Source of the DNA: DASXMX01 sp036794395
GTDB lineage: Bacteria; Planctomycetota; Phycisphaerae; Tepidisphaerales; Tepidisphaeraceae
Assembly: GCA_036794395.1 (NCBI GenBank)
Contig: DAIRGS010000190.1
Location: 1-13,488, forward strand
Direction of reading: 5' to 3'
DNA: 13,488 nt
Part shown: positions 5,624 to 12,760 of the stretch, piece by piece
Position numbering within the stretch: the stretch's first letter is position 1
Layout of the letters: the number at the start of each line of letters is the position of its first letter
The notes under the pieces: model-generated
What the model was told of the DNA's origin: nothing
What the model saw: only the letters and a program-made list of their open reading frames with translations
Databases searched by the model: none
Made by a program: the position numbers and the translations under genes

Positions 5624-6916
5624 ATGAGCGGACAAACTGTCGATGTGAATCCATCCGACGAGAAAAGTGCAGAGCATGTACGGCAGGATGGGCATGCGGG
5701 TGGGGCGTCTGCGCGGAGCCTGCGGGGATTGGATTTGCTCAATTTCCTTCTGGCGGACGTGCAGACGGGGGTTGGGCCGTTCATGGCGATTTATCTTCAG
5801 AAGAACCATTGGAATCCGCAGCAGGTTGGCTTTGCGCTAACGCTGGGCGGGATTGCGGGGATTGCGACGCAGACGCCGTTCGGGGCGTTGATTGATCGGA
5901 TAAGGTCAAAGCGTTTCCTGATCGGGGCGGGCGTGGTGGCCCTCGGCACGGGATCGGCCATCCTCGCGTTTTATCCGTCGTATTGGCCGGTAGTACTGGT
6001 TCAAATTCTGGTCGGTGGCATGTCGAGCATTTTTAATCCGGCCATCGCGGCGGTGGCGCTGGGATTGGTGGGACAGAAGCTTTTTGACGTGCGACAGGGA
6101 CGCAATCAGTCGTTTAACGCAGCGGGGAATGTGTTTGCCGCGGCGATGATGGGCTTGCTTGGTTATAAGGTGTCGTTGAGCGCGGCATTTTTGTTTGTGG
6201 CAGTGATGGCAGGGCCGACGTTGTTGTCGATGCTTTTGATCAAGCCCGATGAAATCGATTATGAGCAATCGCGTGGGGCGCGGGATGGGGTGGACGGAGG
6301 ACGGGCGGGGTGGCGGGAGATGTTGAAAGATCGATCGCTGCTGATTTTCCTGGCGTGCGCGGTGCTGTTTCATTTCGCCAATGCGGCGATGCTGCCATTG
6401 CTGGGGGAAATGCTGTCACAGAACAAGGGCGCGGCATCTTCGTTGTTCATGTCGGCGTGCATTGTGACGACGCAGGTGGTGGTGACGCTGCTCGCTTGGC
6501 CGGTGGGGAAGCTGGCGGATCGATGGGGACGCAAGAAACTGCTGCTGATTGGTTTTGCCGTGCTGCCGCTACGGGGCCTGCTTTACACAATGACGCACAA
6601 TACCTATTTGCTGGTGGGGATTCAGGTGCTGGACGGCGTTGGAGCTGGGATCTTCAATGTTGTGGCCATTCTGGCCATAGCGGATCTGACTCGGGGAACC
6701 GGGCGGTTCAATGTAACGCAGGGGGCGATTTTCACGGCGGTGGGGATCGGCGCCGCGCTGAGCCAGGTGATTGCAGGTGCGATCGTGAAGCATTGGAGCT
6801 ACAACGCGGGGTTTATCTTTCTGGCGGCTGTGGCAGGGATTGCTGTGGCGGTGCTGGCGATGTTTATGCCCGAGACGCGGGGGATGGAGCCGGGGCGGGA
6901 AATGGCCGCGGCTTGA
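5624..6916 (+). CDS. Major facilitator superfamily (MFS) transporter
   Basis: A 430-residue inner-membrane transporter with about 12 hydrophobic helices. The first half carries the MFS loop 2-3 signature (PFGALIDRIRSKRFLI). The second half carries its repeat (PVGKLADRWGRKKLLLIG) after a central hydrophilic loop with GARDGVDGGRAGWREM. The substrate cannot be told; the layout resembles uncharacterised efflux-type MFS proteins. ATG 5624 is preferred because GAGG (5612-5615) lies 8 nt upstream. An upstream in-frame ATG at 5582 would add 14 residues, has no ribosome-binding site and lies at the edge of the repeat mosaic. A DUF486 membrane protein follows after a short gap and may be co-transcribed. 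Confidence 0.9.
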   Translation: MSGQTVDVNPSDEKSAEHVRQDGHAGGASARSLRGLDLLNFLLADVQTGVGPFMAIYLQKNHWNPQQVGFALTLGGIAGIATQTPFGALIDRIRSKRFLIGAGVVALGTGSAILAFYPSYWPVVLVQILVGGMSSIFNPAIAAVALGLVGQKLFDVRQGRNQSFNAAGNVFAAAMMGLLGYKVSLSAAFLFVAVMAGPTLLSMLLIKPDEIDYEQSRGARDGVDGGRAGWREMLKDRSLLIFLACAVLFHFANAAMLPLLGEMLSQNKGAASSLFMSACIVTTQVVVTLLAWPVGKLADRWGRKKLLLIGFAVLPLRGLLYTMTHNTYLLVGIQVLDGVGAGIFNVVAILAIADLTRGTGRFNVTQGAIFTAVGIGAALSQVIAGAIVKHWSYNAGFIFLAAVAGIAVAVLAMFMPETRGMEPGREMAAA

Positions 6917-6983
6917 GCAAACAGTCAGCAGCGCGCCATGATGGGGTTGCAAACACCAAACTCAAGAAGAAAGTTTGACGCGA

Positions 6984-7328
6984 ATGAAGCCAGCTCTGGT
7001 TACCGCGGCTCTTTTGATCATCAGCAACGCGTTTATGACGATCGCCTGGTATGGGCATCTCAAGTTCGAGAAATCGACGCTTTGGAAGGTGATTCTTGTT
7101 TCGTGGCTGATCGCGTTCTTTGAATATTGCTTTCAGGTGCCGGCCAATAGGTGGGGGAACATGGGAGGGCTGTCGGCCGGGCAACTCAAGGTGATGCAGG
7201 AGGCGATTACACTGGTGGTTTTTGCAGTGTTTGCCCGGCTGTACCTGGGGACGCATCTTACGTGGAACTACTACGTGGCGTTTGGGTTTATCTTGTGCGC
7301 GGTGTTTTTCATATTCCATAAGTGGTAA
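6984..7328 (+). CDS. DMT-family small membrane protein (DUF486)
   Basis: A 114-residue, four-helix membrane protein of the DUF486 group, related to the small drug/metabolite transporters. The N-terminal ISNAFMTIAWYGHLKF, the central FFEYCFQVPANRWG and the C-terminal FILCAVFFIFHKW segments are typical of the family at normal full length. Its substrate is unknown in general. ATG 6984 gives the usual family length; TTG 6975 would add three residues and has an AGAAG-like site at a better distance, so the start is uncertain by three codons. It lies about 60 bp behind the MFS gene on the same strand, so a shared transcript is likely. Confidence 0.85.
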   Translation: MKPALVTAALLIISNAFMTIAWYGHLKFEKSTLWKVILVSWLIAFFEYCFQVPANRWGNMGGLSAGQLKVMQEAITLVVFAVFARLYLGTHLTWNYYVAFGFILCAVFFIFHKW

Positions 7329-7483
7329 AGGGTTTGTGGCGCTCTGGCGGGTTTTGTTGTCAGGATGAAACGGGTTGGGCGACCAAGCAGGGAACCGTTT
7401 ATTTCGGTCGCGGAGTTTGAGGTGCAAATATTTCAGTGCAGGTGAAATAGCGGGAAGAGATATCGTGCAGCGACCGTTAGAGG

Positions 7484-7489
7484 TATAAT
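7484..7489 (+). promoter_or_regulatory. Consensus -10 box (TATAAT) before the HEAT/TlpA gene
   Basis: An exact TATAAT stands 30 nt upstream of the ATG at 7520. The -35 region at 17 bp spacing (TATCGT) is poor, so the site may need an activator or may be only partly used. Confidence 0.4.
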
Positions 7490-7519
7490 TGGCGGCTCAC
7501 CTTTCCTTCAGGCCAAACC

Positions 7520-8689
7520 ATGATGAAATCGAAGCGGCGGTTGCTGTTTCTTCTAGTTGCGCTGGCCCTGGCGGGCGCGTTGTGGTTTTCCAAGCCGCGA
7601 CTTCAGCGGTACGCGCTTCAGTGGATCGTGCTTCATGAGGATACGCCTGGCGAATTTGCCATGCGCGAGGTTGTGGAGCAATCGGCGGATCGGGCCGAGG
7701 CATTGCAAAAGCTTTGGGGGACGGGGCGGATCGTTCCGCGTGAATTTGTAACCAGCTATTTACGCGATAAATCGATCTACACAATGTTTTCGAGCATCTG
7801 GCCCAACATGAGGTCGGTGGCGATGGAAGCGGTTGAGTACGGGGACATGGATACTCAGCAGGCCGCTTTGACCGTATTGGAAGCCACGCACGATGCGGAT
7901 GCGATACCGGTGGCGCTGGCGATGCTGACGGATGTGGATCCTTCTGTGCGCTACCTTGCGATGATTTCGCTGCAACACGCCAAGGACCGTCGTTTAGTGC
8001 CGGTGTTCATGCGGATGCTTGAGGACAAGGACGCGGCGGTGCGAAGTTGTGCCGCGGGGTGTTTGTCGTTGATGACCGACGAAGATTTTGGGTTGCACTT
8101 TGATGCACAGGGGAACGACGACGGACTTGCGAAGTGGAAGACATGGTGGAAGGGTCAGAAGGAAAAGTATGCGGAGCTGACACTTCCGCCGGCGGCCAAG
8201 TGGAGTGCGGCCCCGCTGGGGCCTGCGCCGGATTTCACGCTGCCGGATGTGGATGGCAACAAGATCCACATGAGTGACTTGAAGGGTAAGCCGGTATTGC
8301 TGGTGTTTTGGACGACCTGGCTAGCGCCGTGCGTGCGGCAGGTTCCGTCGCTGGCGGAGTTCCATCGCCGGCGGGGAAATGATGCGGTGATTCTGGCGAT
8401 TACGGTGGACGATCTCAAAGACTCCGAAACCGGCAAGCAGCATTTCGGACTTGAGGGGACAGCGGCCGAGCGCGTGAAGCGCTTTATGACCGACCACCAA
8501 GTCCCCTACCGCGTTGTGCTTGATTCGGATGGCCGGGCGCTGGGGCCTTACGGCGGAGGCGATATCCCAGTGTCGGTGTGGGTGGATCGCAATGGCATCA
8601 TGCGACGACGGTTCATGGGGGTGCGCAGCGCGGATGTTCTGGAAGCGATGCTGGATAGCCTTGATGCGACAGCCAACAAGCCTTCATAG
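7520..8689 (+). CDS. Membrane-anchored HEAT-repeat plus TlpA/thioredoxin-like protein lacking the first active-site Cys
   Basis: A 389-residue protein. Residues 7-24 form an uncleaved-looking N-terminal helix that would anchor it with the rest in the periplasm. Residues 95-190 are HEAT-like helical repeats (two clear units around ALTVLEATHDADAIPVAL and AVRSCAAGCLSLM), followed by a WKTWWK segment. Residues 233-383 are a TlpA/AhpC-TSA-type thioredoxin fold with APDFTLPDVDG, KGKPVLLVFW, and the cis-proline block DIPVSVWVDRNG (Pro350). The active site reads TTWLAPC: Leu268 replaces the usual nucleophilic Cys and only Cys271 remains, so ordinary disulfide reductase chemistry is unlikely. The start has two adjacent ATGs (7520, 7523) and no strong ribosome-binding site. 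The 3' end overlaps the convergent copD by 6 bp. A binding or scaffold role is inferred. Confidence 0.87.
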   Translation: MMKSKRRLLFLLVALALAGALWFSKPRLQRYALQWIVLHEDTPGEFAMREVVEQSADRAEALQKLWGTGRIVPREFVTSYLRDKSIYTMFSSIWPNMRSVAMEAVEYGDMDTQQAALTVLEATHDADAIPVALAMLTDVDPSVRYLAMISLQHAKDRRLVPVFMRMLEDKDAAVRSCAAGCLSLMTDEDFGLHFDAQGNDDGLAKWKTWWKGQKEKYAELTLPPAAKWSAAPLGPAPDFTLPDVDGNKIHMSDLKGKPVLLVFWTTWLAPCVRQVPSLAEFHRRRGNDAVILAITVDDLKDSETGKQHFGLEGTAAERVKRFMTDHQVPYRVVLDSDGRALGPYGGGDIPVSVWVDRNGIMRRRFMGVRSADVLEAMLDSLDATANKPS

Positions 8690-9667
8690 GGCAGCTTGAG
8701 ATGAGGGCGGCAAAAGGCCGAGGTACCCGACCGCGATGAGAACCGCCGCGGCCAGCAGGATCTCTATCATCACGTTGATTTTGAGCCATCGGAAAGCGTG
8801 GGCTTTTCGGGTGTTGGTGAAATTGCTTGCGCTCGATTCCATCCGTCGAAGGTAAACGCGATTGATTGCGCCGAGCGCGATCATTGCCGCGACGGCGATG
8901 AGCTTCCAGAGCAGCGCTCGTCCCCAGCCGGGCGTGAGAAAGTTTTTCGGGGACCCCAGCAGAAGCCACGTATTGACGATTCCGCTGGCGGTGAGAATTG
9001 TTACGGCGATGAGGCACATCGTGGAGAATCGACGGGTAATTTGGGCGATGGGTTTCCAATGGGCATCGGTTTTGGGATAGCCAAGACGGTGCAGGAGAAG
9101 GATGAAGGGGATGAGGGAGATGGGCCAGATTCCGCCGACGACGATGTGAATCAGATCGGCGGCTAGATGCAGGGATCGTTGGTCGCTCATCATGGCATGG
9201 CCCGTCCAGGCCATTGCGCCTGACAGAGCAGCACAGCAGAGTAAACCGAGCCACGCGAGAACGGCGCGCCTAGGGGATCCGGGGCGCGAGATGAGAAAAA
9301 ACGGGGTTATTGCGACCGTTGCGCACCAGATGGCCAGCCGGATTTTCCATATCAGGCTGAAGTGGGTTTGGTTCCAGATGATCGCGAGATTTTCTGGAGC
9401 GAGCGCTTCCTGGGCGGGCAATCCGCTCATCACGATGGCGGTAAGGGCGAACCACCAGCCGCCAGTGAGGAGCGATGCGGGCAGGGTAAGTCCGATGATG
9501 TCTCGGAAAATGCGATTCCACGATTGTTGAGCATCGGTCGAATCCGCAAGAACCGAGGCGGCGATCGATCGGTCGAACACAAAACCGGCCAACAGCAGCA
9601 GACACGACGCGAAATGACACGCGCGCGTGATCGCGAACCAGAAGCTGACCGGCGAATGGTTGTGCAA
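8684..9667 (-). CDS. copD: CopD-family inner-membrane copper protein
   Basis: A 327-residue inner-membrane protein with about eight helices (near 12-30, 56-78, 103-125, 136-157, 168-192, 213-237, 249-268, 297-317). It would take copper from periplasmic CopC into or across the membrane. CopD signatures include TGHAMM (His157), HLAADLIHIVVGGIWPISLI (His167 and His174), the RRFSTMCLIAVTILTASG helix and NRVYLRR. An in-frame stop lies just upstream, so the only start that keeps helix 1 is TTG 9667. It has no ribosome-binding site and sits 12 nt after the copC stop, so translation probably depends on coupling with copC. It is the last gene of the operon, and its stop overlaps the convergent HEAT/TlpA gene. 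Family assignment is good. Import versus export direction cannot be read from the sequence. Confidence 0.9.
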   Translation of the reverse strand: MHNHSPVSFWFAITRACHFASCLLLLAGFVFDRSIAASVLADSTDAQQSWNRIFRDIIGLTLPASLLTGGWWFALTAIVMSGLPAQEALAPENLAIIWNQTHFSLIWKIRLAIWCATVAITPFFLISRPGSPRRAVLAWLGLLCCAALSGAMAWTGHAMMSDQRSLHLAADLIHIVVGGIWPISLIPFILLLHRLGYPKTDAHWKPIAQITRRFSTMCLIAVTILTASGIVNTWLLLGSPKNFLTPGWGRALLWKLIAVAAMIALGAINRVYLRRMESSASNFTNTRKAHAFRWLKINVMIEILLAAAVLIAVGYLGLLPPSSQAAL

Positions 9668-9679
9668 TTTCGTACTGGA

Positions 9680-10039
9680 TCAGGGCTTCAGATTGAACGT
9701 GAATTCGTTTTGGGTGCGGTGAGTATCGATCGAAACGACATGCCAATGTACGTGGTAGGCCCCGGGTGACAGGTTCGGGGGCAATGACACGATCAGGACT
9801 CGCTTGTCTTTGGGATCGACATGGGTGTCTTTTTTATCGATCTCTTTGCCATCGGGGGCGAAGACGATGATTTTGCTGAAGGCCGGCTCAAGCTCTTCGG
9901 TGAACCAGATCCGGACTTCCGCAGGAGACTTGGTTAGATCGGAACCGACCTTCGGCTCGGAACGTTCGGCGGTAGCGTGAGCCTGCACGCACGCGGGAAT
10001 GGCCATCAAAAGGATGGCGAGTATCAAAACATGTTTCAT
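9680..10039 (-). CDS. copC: CopC-type periplasmic copper-binding protein
   Basis: A 119-residue periplasmic protein. Residues 1-20 are a signal peptide ending in CVQA, so the mature protein begins with His (HATAERSEPK). In CopC proteins that N-terminal His with a C-terminal Asp-x-His forms the Cu(II) site. Here the Asp-x-His is in VVSIDTHRTQNEF (Asp105, His107), so the Cu(II) brace is complete. There is no Met-rich segment for Cu(I), so it looks like a Cu(II)-only type. The frame extends upstream, but ATG 10039 begins the signal peptide and overlaps the stop of the barrel gene as ATGA. copD follows 12 nt later. The length is normal for the family. Confidence 0.93.
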   Translation of the reverse strand: MKHVLILAILLMAIPACVQAHATAERSEPKVGSDLTKSPAEVRIWFTEELEPAFSKIIVFAPDGKEIDKKDTHVDPKDKRVLIVSLPPNLSPGAYHVHWHVVSIDTHRTQNEFTFNLKP

Positions 10040-10938
10040 CGGCGTTCTCCAAACAGAGGATGGCCGAAGGCCCTGGGAAAGATGTCGTCGATGTAGATCC
10101 ACGCCTGAACGGTGATGCCGACGTGCGCGCCGGAGCGGCTGTTGACGGGGATATTGGCTTCGACGCCAAGCTGAACCAGGCGGCTTTCCCAGACGATGCC
10201 GGGGTTGACAGTTCCGGTGGTGATGCCGCGTTCGTCGCGGTTTTCGCCGGTCTCCATGGCGAATTCCACGAGGGCGATCATGTCTTTGAACGGAGCGGGG
10301 ATGCCCAGATCTTTTACATGTTGTTGGAGGTAGGGGACGCTGTATTCGAGGGCGAATCCCCACTCGAAGCTATTCGCATTTTCGGGTTTGAACGGAAAAT
10401 GTTGGGCGAAGCTGCCGGTGAGGGCCAACGGTTGGAGCAATGATAGGTTGTCGGGGAGATCTCCGAATCCTTTTCCGAAGTAGAGCACGGGGCTGACCGT
10501 TGTGAAGGACTCGCCGATGCGTTTGTTTCCTGTACTGCCAAGGTCGGCTTCGATGCCGATTGAGACGATGACCTCGTGCCGTTCGTTCCGCCAGAGTTCA
10601 TACTTGGCGGTGAGTGCGAAGTTGTCGAAGCCCTGGGTGGTGCGACCGTGATCGGGCTGCTGGTAGGCATAAGCGCCGTGAACGCCGATCGCGAAGTAGG
10701 GGAAGATTTCCTTATCGAATTCGAAGCTGGCGTTGACGTTGTGGAAGGGGGAACCGTTGCTGGGATCTCGAACCCAGGAAATGGTGGGAAAAGCCAGTTC
10801 ATCAACGGCGAAGGGATCATCGGTTGAGACTGTGGCGGGGAAGAAGCGGTCGCCGACGTAGCCGTGGGCTTGGACGAGGGTGGGTACAAGTGCGATCAGC
10901 ACGGCACCCAACAGGTGCCATGGCAGTTTTAGTTTCAT
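10036..10938 (-). CDS. Outer-membrane beta-barrel protein of the copper operon
   Basis: A 300-residue protein with a signal peptide (1-24, ending LVQA). The mature part is made of alternating amphipathic strands separated by short polar turns, such as YFAIGVHGAYAY, FALTAKYELW, HEVIVSIGIEADLG, FEWGFALEYSVPYL and AHVGITVQAWIYIDD. It resembles the putative outer-membrane transporter proteins found in metal operons, but I cannot name the family firmly. The start ATG 10938 is chosen for the signal peptide, with a weak GGA at 9 nt; the frame is open to 11028. The mature protein also begins with His (HGYVGD), as CopC does. The stop overlaps copC as ATGA, so the two are tightly coupled. It may carry copper or a chelate across the outer membrane, which is inferred from context. 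Confidence 0.82.
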   Translation of the reverse strand: MKLKLPWHLLGAVLIALVPTLVQAHGYVGDRFFPATVSTDDPFAVDELAFPTISWVRDPSNGSPFHNVNASFEFDKEIFPYFAIGVHGAYAYQQPDHGRTTQGFDNFALTAKYELWRNERHEVIVSIGIEADLGSTGNKRIGESFTTVSPVLYFGKGFGDLPDNLSLLQPLALTGSFAQHFPFKPENANSFEWGFALEYSVPYLQQHVKDLGIPAPFKDMIALVEFAMETGENRDERGITTGTVNPGIVWESRLVQLGVEANIPVNSRSGAHVGITVQAWIYIDDIFPRAFGHPLFGERR

Positions 10939-11043
10939 GGGTTGATTCCAATGATGCGGATGAGGGGACTCGGCGCGCTGTCCGAAGCGGCAATTCCGAA
11001 TGGAATCGCAGCAGGCGAGAGCGATCAAAAGTTTATGGAAACC

Positions 11044-11427
11044 TCACGCCGTCAGTGGCGGAGCGCGGCCGTCATAGGTGGGGCGAGAGGGGGCGCAAGT
11101 GCGAATTTCCAATGGCGGGACGGCAAGTCTTTCACAGAAGCGAAGGGGTGGCGGGGCGAGATCGATTTGATCGGGGGGCGTCACCCGGGCGGCGAAGTAA
11201 CAGATTGAGCAGTGGAGGGCCGGATCGCCTTTGGAAGGATGTGGATCGGAACGCTTTGAAGTTTGATGGAACGGGCAGCAATCTTCGGGTTGGGATGCGG
11301 CTTGGGGACAGTTACTGCACGTCTCGCCAGGTAGCGCGATCTGGCCACGGCGATGCCCGGGCACAATGACATTGAGCCAAAGTGCCTGGAAAACCAGAAT
11401 TAAGATCCTCAGCGTCCGCCAACGCAT
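11044..11427 (-). CDS. Small exported Cys/His-rich protein, DUF2946-like
   Basis: A 127-residue protein with an N-terminal hydrophobic helix (7-22) for export or anchoring. A middle region holds paired metal-ligand motifs: C37-x2-C40, C50-C51-P-x-H54 and H72-C73-x2-C76, plus C98 and C111. The C-terminus has the R-A-P-P ending often seen in DUF2946 proteins. Such proteins are commonly found in copper or heavy-metal operons (recalled). It is the first gene of the operon, 105 bp before the barrel gene. The start ATG 11427 has only a weak GAG site, and the predicted -10 ends 8 nt upstream, so the mRNA may have almost no leader. A metal-binding or metal-sensing role is inferred from the ligands and neighbours. 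Confidence 0.75.
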   Translation of the reverse strand: MRWRTLRILILVFQALWLNVIVPGHRRGQIALPGETCSNCPQAASQPEDCCPFHQTSKRSDPHPSKGDPALHCSICYFAARVTPPDQIDLAPPPLRFCERLAVPPLEIRTCAPSRPTYDGRAPPLTA

Positions 11428-11435
11428 GAGCTCGC

Positions 11436-11465
11436 AGGATAGTGGAAACGGGAACTTGAGGCCAA
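11436..11465 (-). promoter_or_regulatory. Predicted promoter of the copper operon
   Basis: On the minus strand, TTGGCC (11460-11465), an 18-bp spacer and TATCCT (11436-11441) form a moderate -35/-10 pair. The -10 ends 8 nt before ATG 11427, so the transcript would start at or beside the start codon. No operator palindrome for a known copper regulator is evident. Confidence 0.4.
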
Positions 11466-11486
11466 GGTCTTTTTAGAGGCTGGGCT

Positions 11487-11514
11487 TTGCCGCGCTGAGT
11501 TGGCTGGCTAGACT
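11487..11514 (+). promoter_or_regulatory. Predicted promoter of purQ, giving a nearly leaderless mRNA
   Basis: TTGCCG (11487-11492), a 16-bp spacer and TAGACT (11509-11514). The -10 box ends 6 nt before ATG 11521, so transcription would begin at about the A of the start codon. purQ has no Shine-Dalgarno sequence, which agrees. Confidence 0.45.
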
Positions 11515-11520
11515 TCGGAT

Positions 11521-12324
11521 ATGAAGCCCAAAGCGATGATTCTCCGGACCGCCGGGACCAACTGCGACGGGGAAACCGCGTACGCCTTCGAGCTTGCCGG
11601 AGCGGAGACCCAGAATGTTCATGTCAATCGCCTGATTGAGAATCCCAGTCTATTGGCTGGGTATCAAATGCTGGCGCTGCCGGGAGGCTTCAGCTACGGA
11701 GATGACATCGCGGCGGGCCGGATTCTGGCCAATCAGATCGCGCATCATCTCCACGATGCGCTGCATCAGTTTGTGGAAGCGGGCAAGCCGGTCATCGGGA
11801 TTTGCAACGGGTTTCAAGTCTTGATCAAGACCGATCTGTTGCCCGGCCCGCTCGGCGGAAAGACGGGGCAGACCTGCACGCTGACGAACAACACCTGTGG
11901 GCGATTTGTGGATCGTTGGGTGAAACTCAAATCGCAGAGCCGCAAGTGCATCTGGACGGATGGGATCGATCAGCTTGAAGTACCGATCGCTCATGGCGAG
12001 GGGAACATGATCGCGGCCAGTGATGCCGTGCGGCAGGCGCTTTGGGATCAGGATCAGGTCGCGTTTGTTTACACACACGCTGATGGCTCACCTGCGGCGG
12101 GCGAGTTTCCGGAGAACCCAAATGGCAGCACCGACGACATTGCCGGGATATGCGATTCGACCGGGCTGGTGTTCGGGCTGATGCCGCATCCCGAGCGATT
12201 TGTGGATGCGATCCAGCATCCGGCGTGGACGCGCGCAGGGGCCAAGTCAGGAGAGGGCGCGGGATTGAAAGTGTTTCGCAATGCGGTGCGCCATGTGACC
12301 GAAACCGCCGGGGTGGGAGTTTAG
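11521..12324 (+). CDS. purQ: Phosphoribosylformylglycinamidine synthase, glutaminase subunit PurQ
   Basis: A 267-residue class I glutamine amidotransferase that supplies ammonia for the conversion of FGAR to FGAM in purine synthesis, acting with PurL (and PurS where present). Seen: the N-terminal RTAGTNCDGETAYAFELAGA, the oxyanion-loop segment ALPGGFSYGDD, the nucleophile elbow GICNGFQ (Cys95), the NPNGS block (199-203) and MPHPER with His223 and Glu225. The triad is complete. It is longer than the roughly 230-residue PurQ of many bacteria, in keeping with a longer planctomycete-type form (recalled). No purL, purS or other pur gene is in the window, so it is transcribed on its own, divergent from the copper operon. 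Confidence 0.95.
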   Translation: MKPKAMILRTAGTNCDGETAYAFELAGAETQNVHVNRLIENPSLLAGYQMLALPGGFSYGDDIAAGRILANQIAHHLHDALHQFVEAGKPVIGICNGFQVLIKTDLLPGPLGGKTGQTCTLTNNTCGRFVDRWVKLKSQSRKCIWTDGIDQLEVPIAHGEGNMIAASDAVRQALWDQDQVAFVYTHADGSPAAGEFPENPNGSTDDIAGICDSTGLVFGLMPHPERFVDAIQHPAWTRAGAKSGEGAGLKVFRNAVRHVTETAGVGV

Positions 12325-12368
12325 GTAAGCGCGACAACGTCCATTTCAGGGTTATTATCTGGCTCCAG

Positions 12369-12388
12369 TCGGTGCAAATCGGTGCGAT
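12369..12388. repeat. Two-unit 10-bp tandem repeat TCGGTGC
   Basis: TCGGTGCAAA is followed directly by TCGGTGCGAT. It resembles the AATCGGTG-type short dispersed repeats of planctomycete genomes (recalled) and lies just after purQ. Confidence 0.4.
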
Positions 12389-12444
12389 GCGCCTCAAGGG
12401 GCGGGGTCAGGGTTTTCGGCAGGTACGTTTATATCTTCCCTGAA

Positions 12445-12472
12445 TTGCCTATTCAACCCTAATGTTTACAAT
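12445..12472 (+). promoter_or_regulatory. Predicted promoter of the small barrel gene
   Basis: TTGCCT (12445-12450), a 16-bp spacer and TACAAT (12467-12472) in a locally AT-rich island. If used, it gives a leader of about 280 nt before ATG 12761. Confidence 0.4.
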
Positions 12473-12747
12473 GTGTTAAGACGACTGCCGGCAAACTCAG
12501 CAATGACGATACAATTTGCTCATTCCGGATAAACGTTGCCTTCTTTAGACTCGTGCAGACTTAGATTTGGCAACGCCGAAAAGAGAGTAGCCTTTGGCCG
12601 GATGGTCTGGCCGTGGCGATCGGGAAGAGAGGACGGAACGAAGGGTGACATTTCTTCCCAAAGGTGCCTGTCATGGCCCCGGGCATTCGGCCCAACCCGT
12701 GAGATTCACGTTCGTGGATCAGTCGCGGGGTCGGAAAGTTTCATTTG

Positions 12748-12754
12748 AAGGAGG
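12748..12754 (+). promoter_or_regulatory. Strong ribosome-binding site of the small barrel gene
   Basis: AAGGAGG, 6 nt before ATG 12761. It is the strongest Shine-Dalgarno sequence in the window and suggests high expression. Confidence 0.85.
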
Positions 12755-12760
12755 TTCGAC

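Larger units (their letters stand above)
12325..12760. other. Intergenic region and probable long leader of the barrel gene
   Basis: This 436-bp stretch has no convincing gene. It holds a tandem TCGGTGC repeat (12369-12388), a promoter candidate at 12445-12472, a second TACAAT at 12510-12515 without a good -35, and about 280 nt of possible untranslated leader ending in AAGGAGG. No terminator for purQ was recognised. Confidence 0.6.

Noticed and set aside
10040..10363. Upstream extension of the copC frame
   Set aside because: It lies wholly within the barrel gene in another frame. The signal peptide and the ATGA overlap fix the start at 10039.
11420..11520. Copper-responsive operator of the CueR or CopY kind between purQ and the copper operon
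   Set aside because: No clear dyad matching such operators was seen, and the spacer lengths of 16 and 18 bp are not the long spacer typical of MerR-type promoters.
12536..12748. Short plus-strand frames before the small barrel gene
   Set aside because: No ribosome-binding site, no conserved-looking segments, and they end at or overlap the strong AAGGAGG of the real gene.
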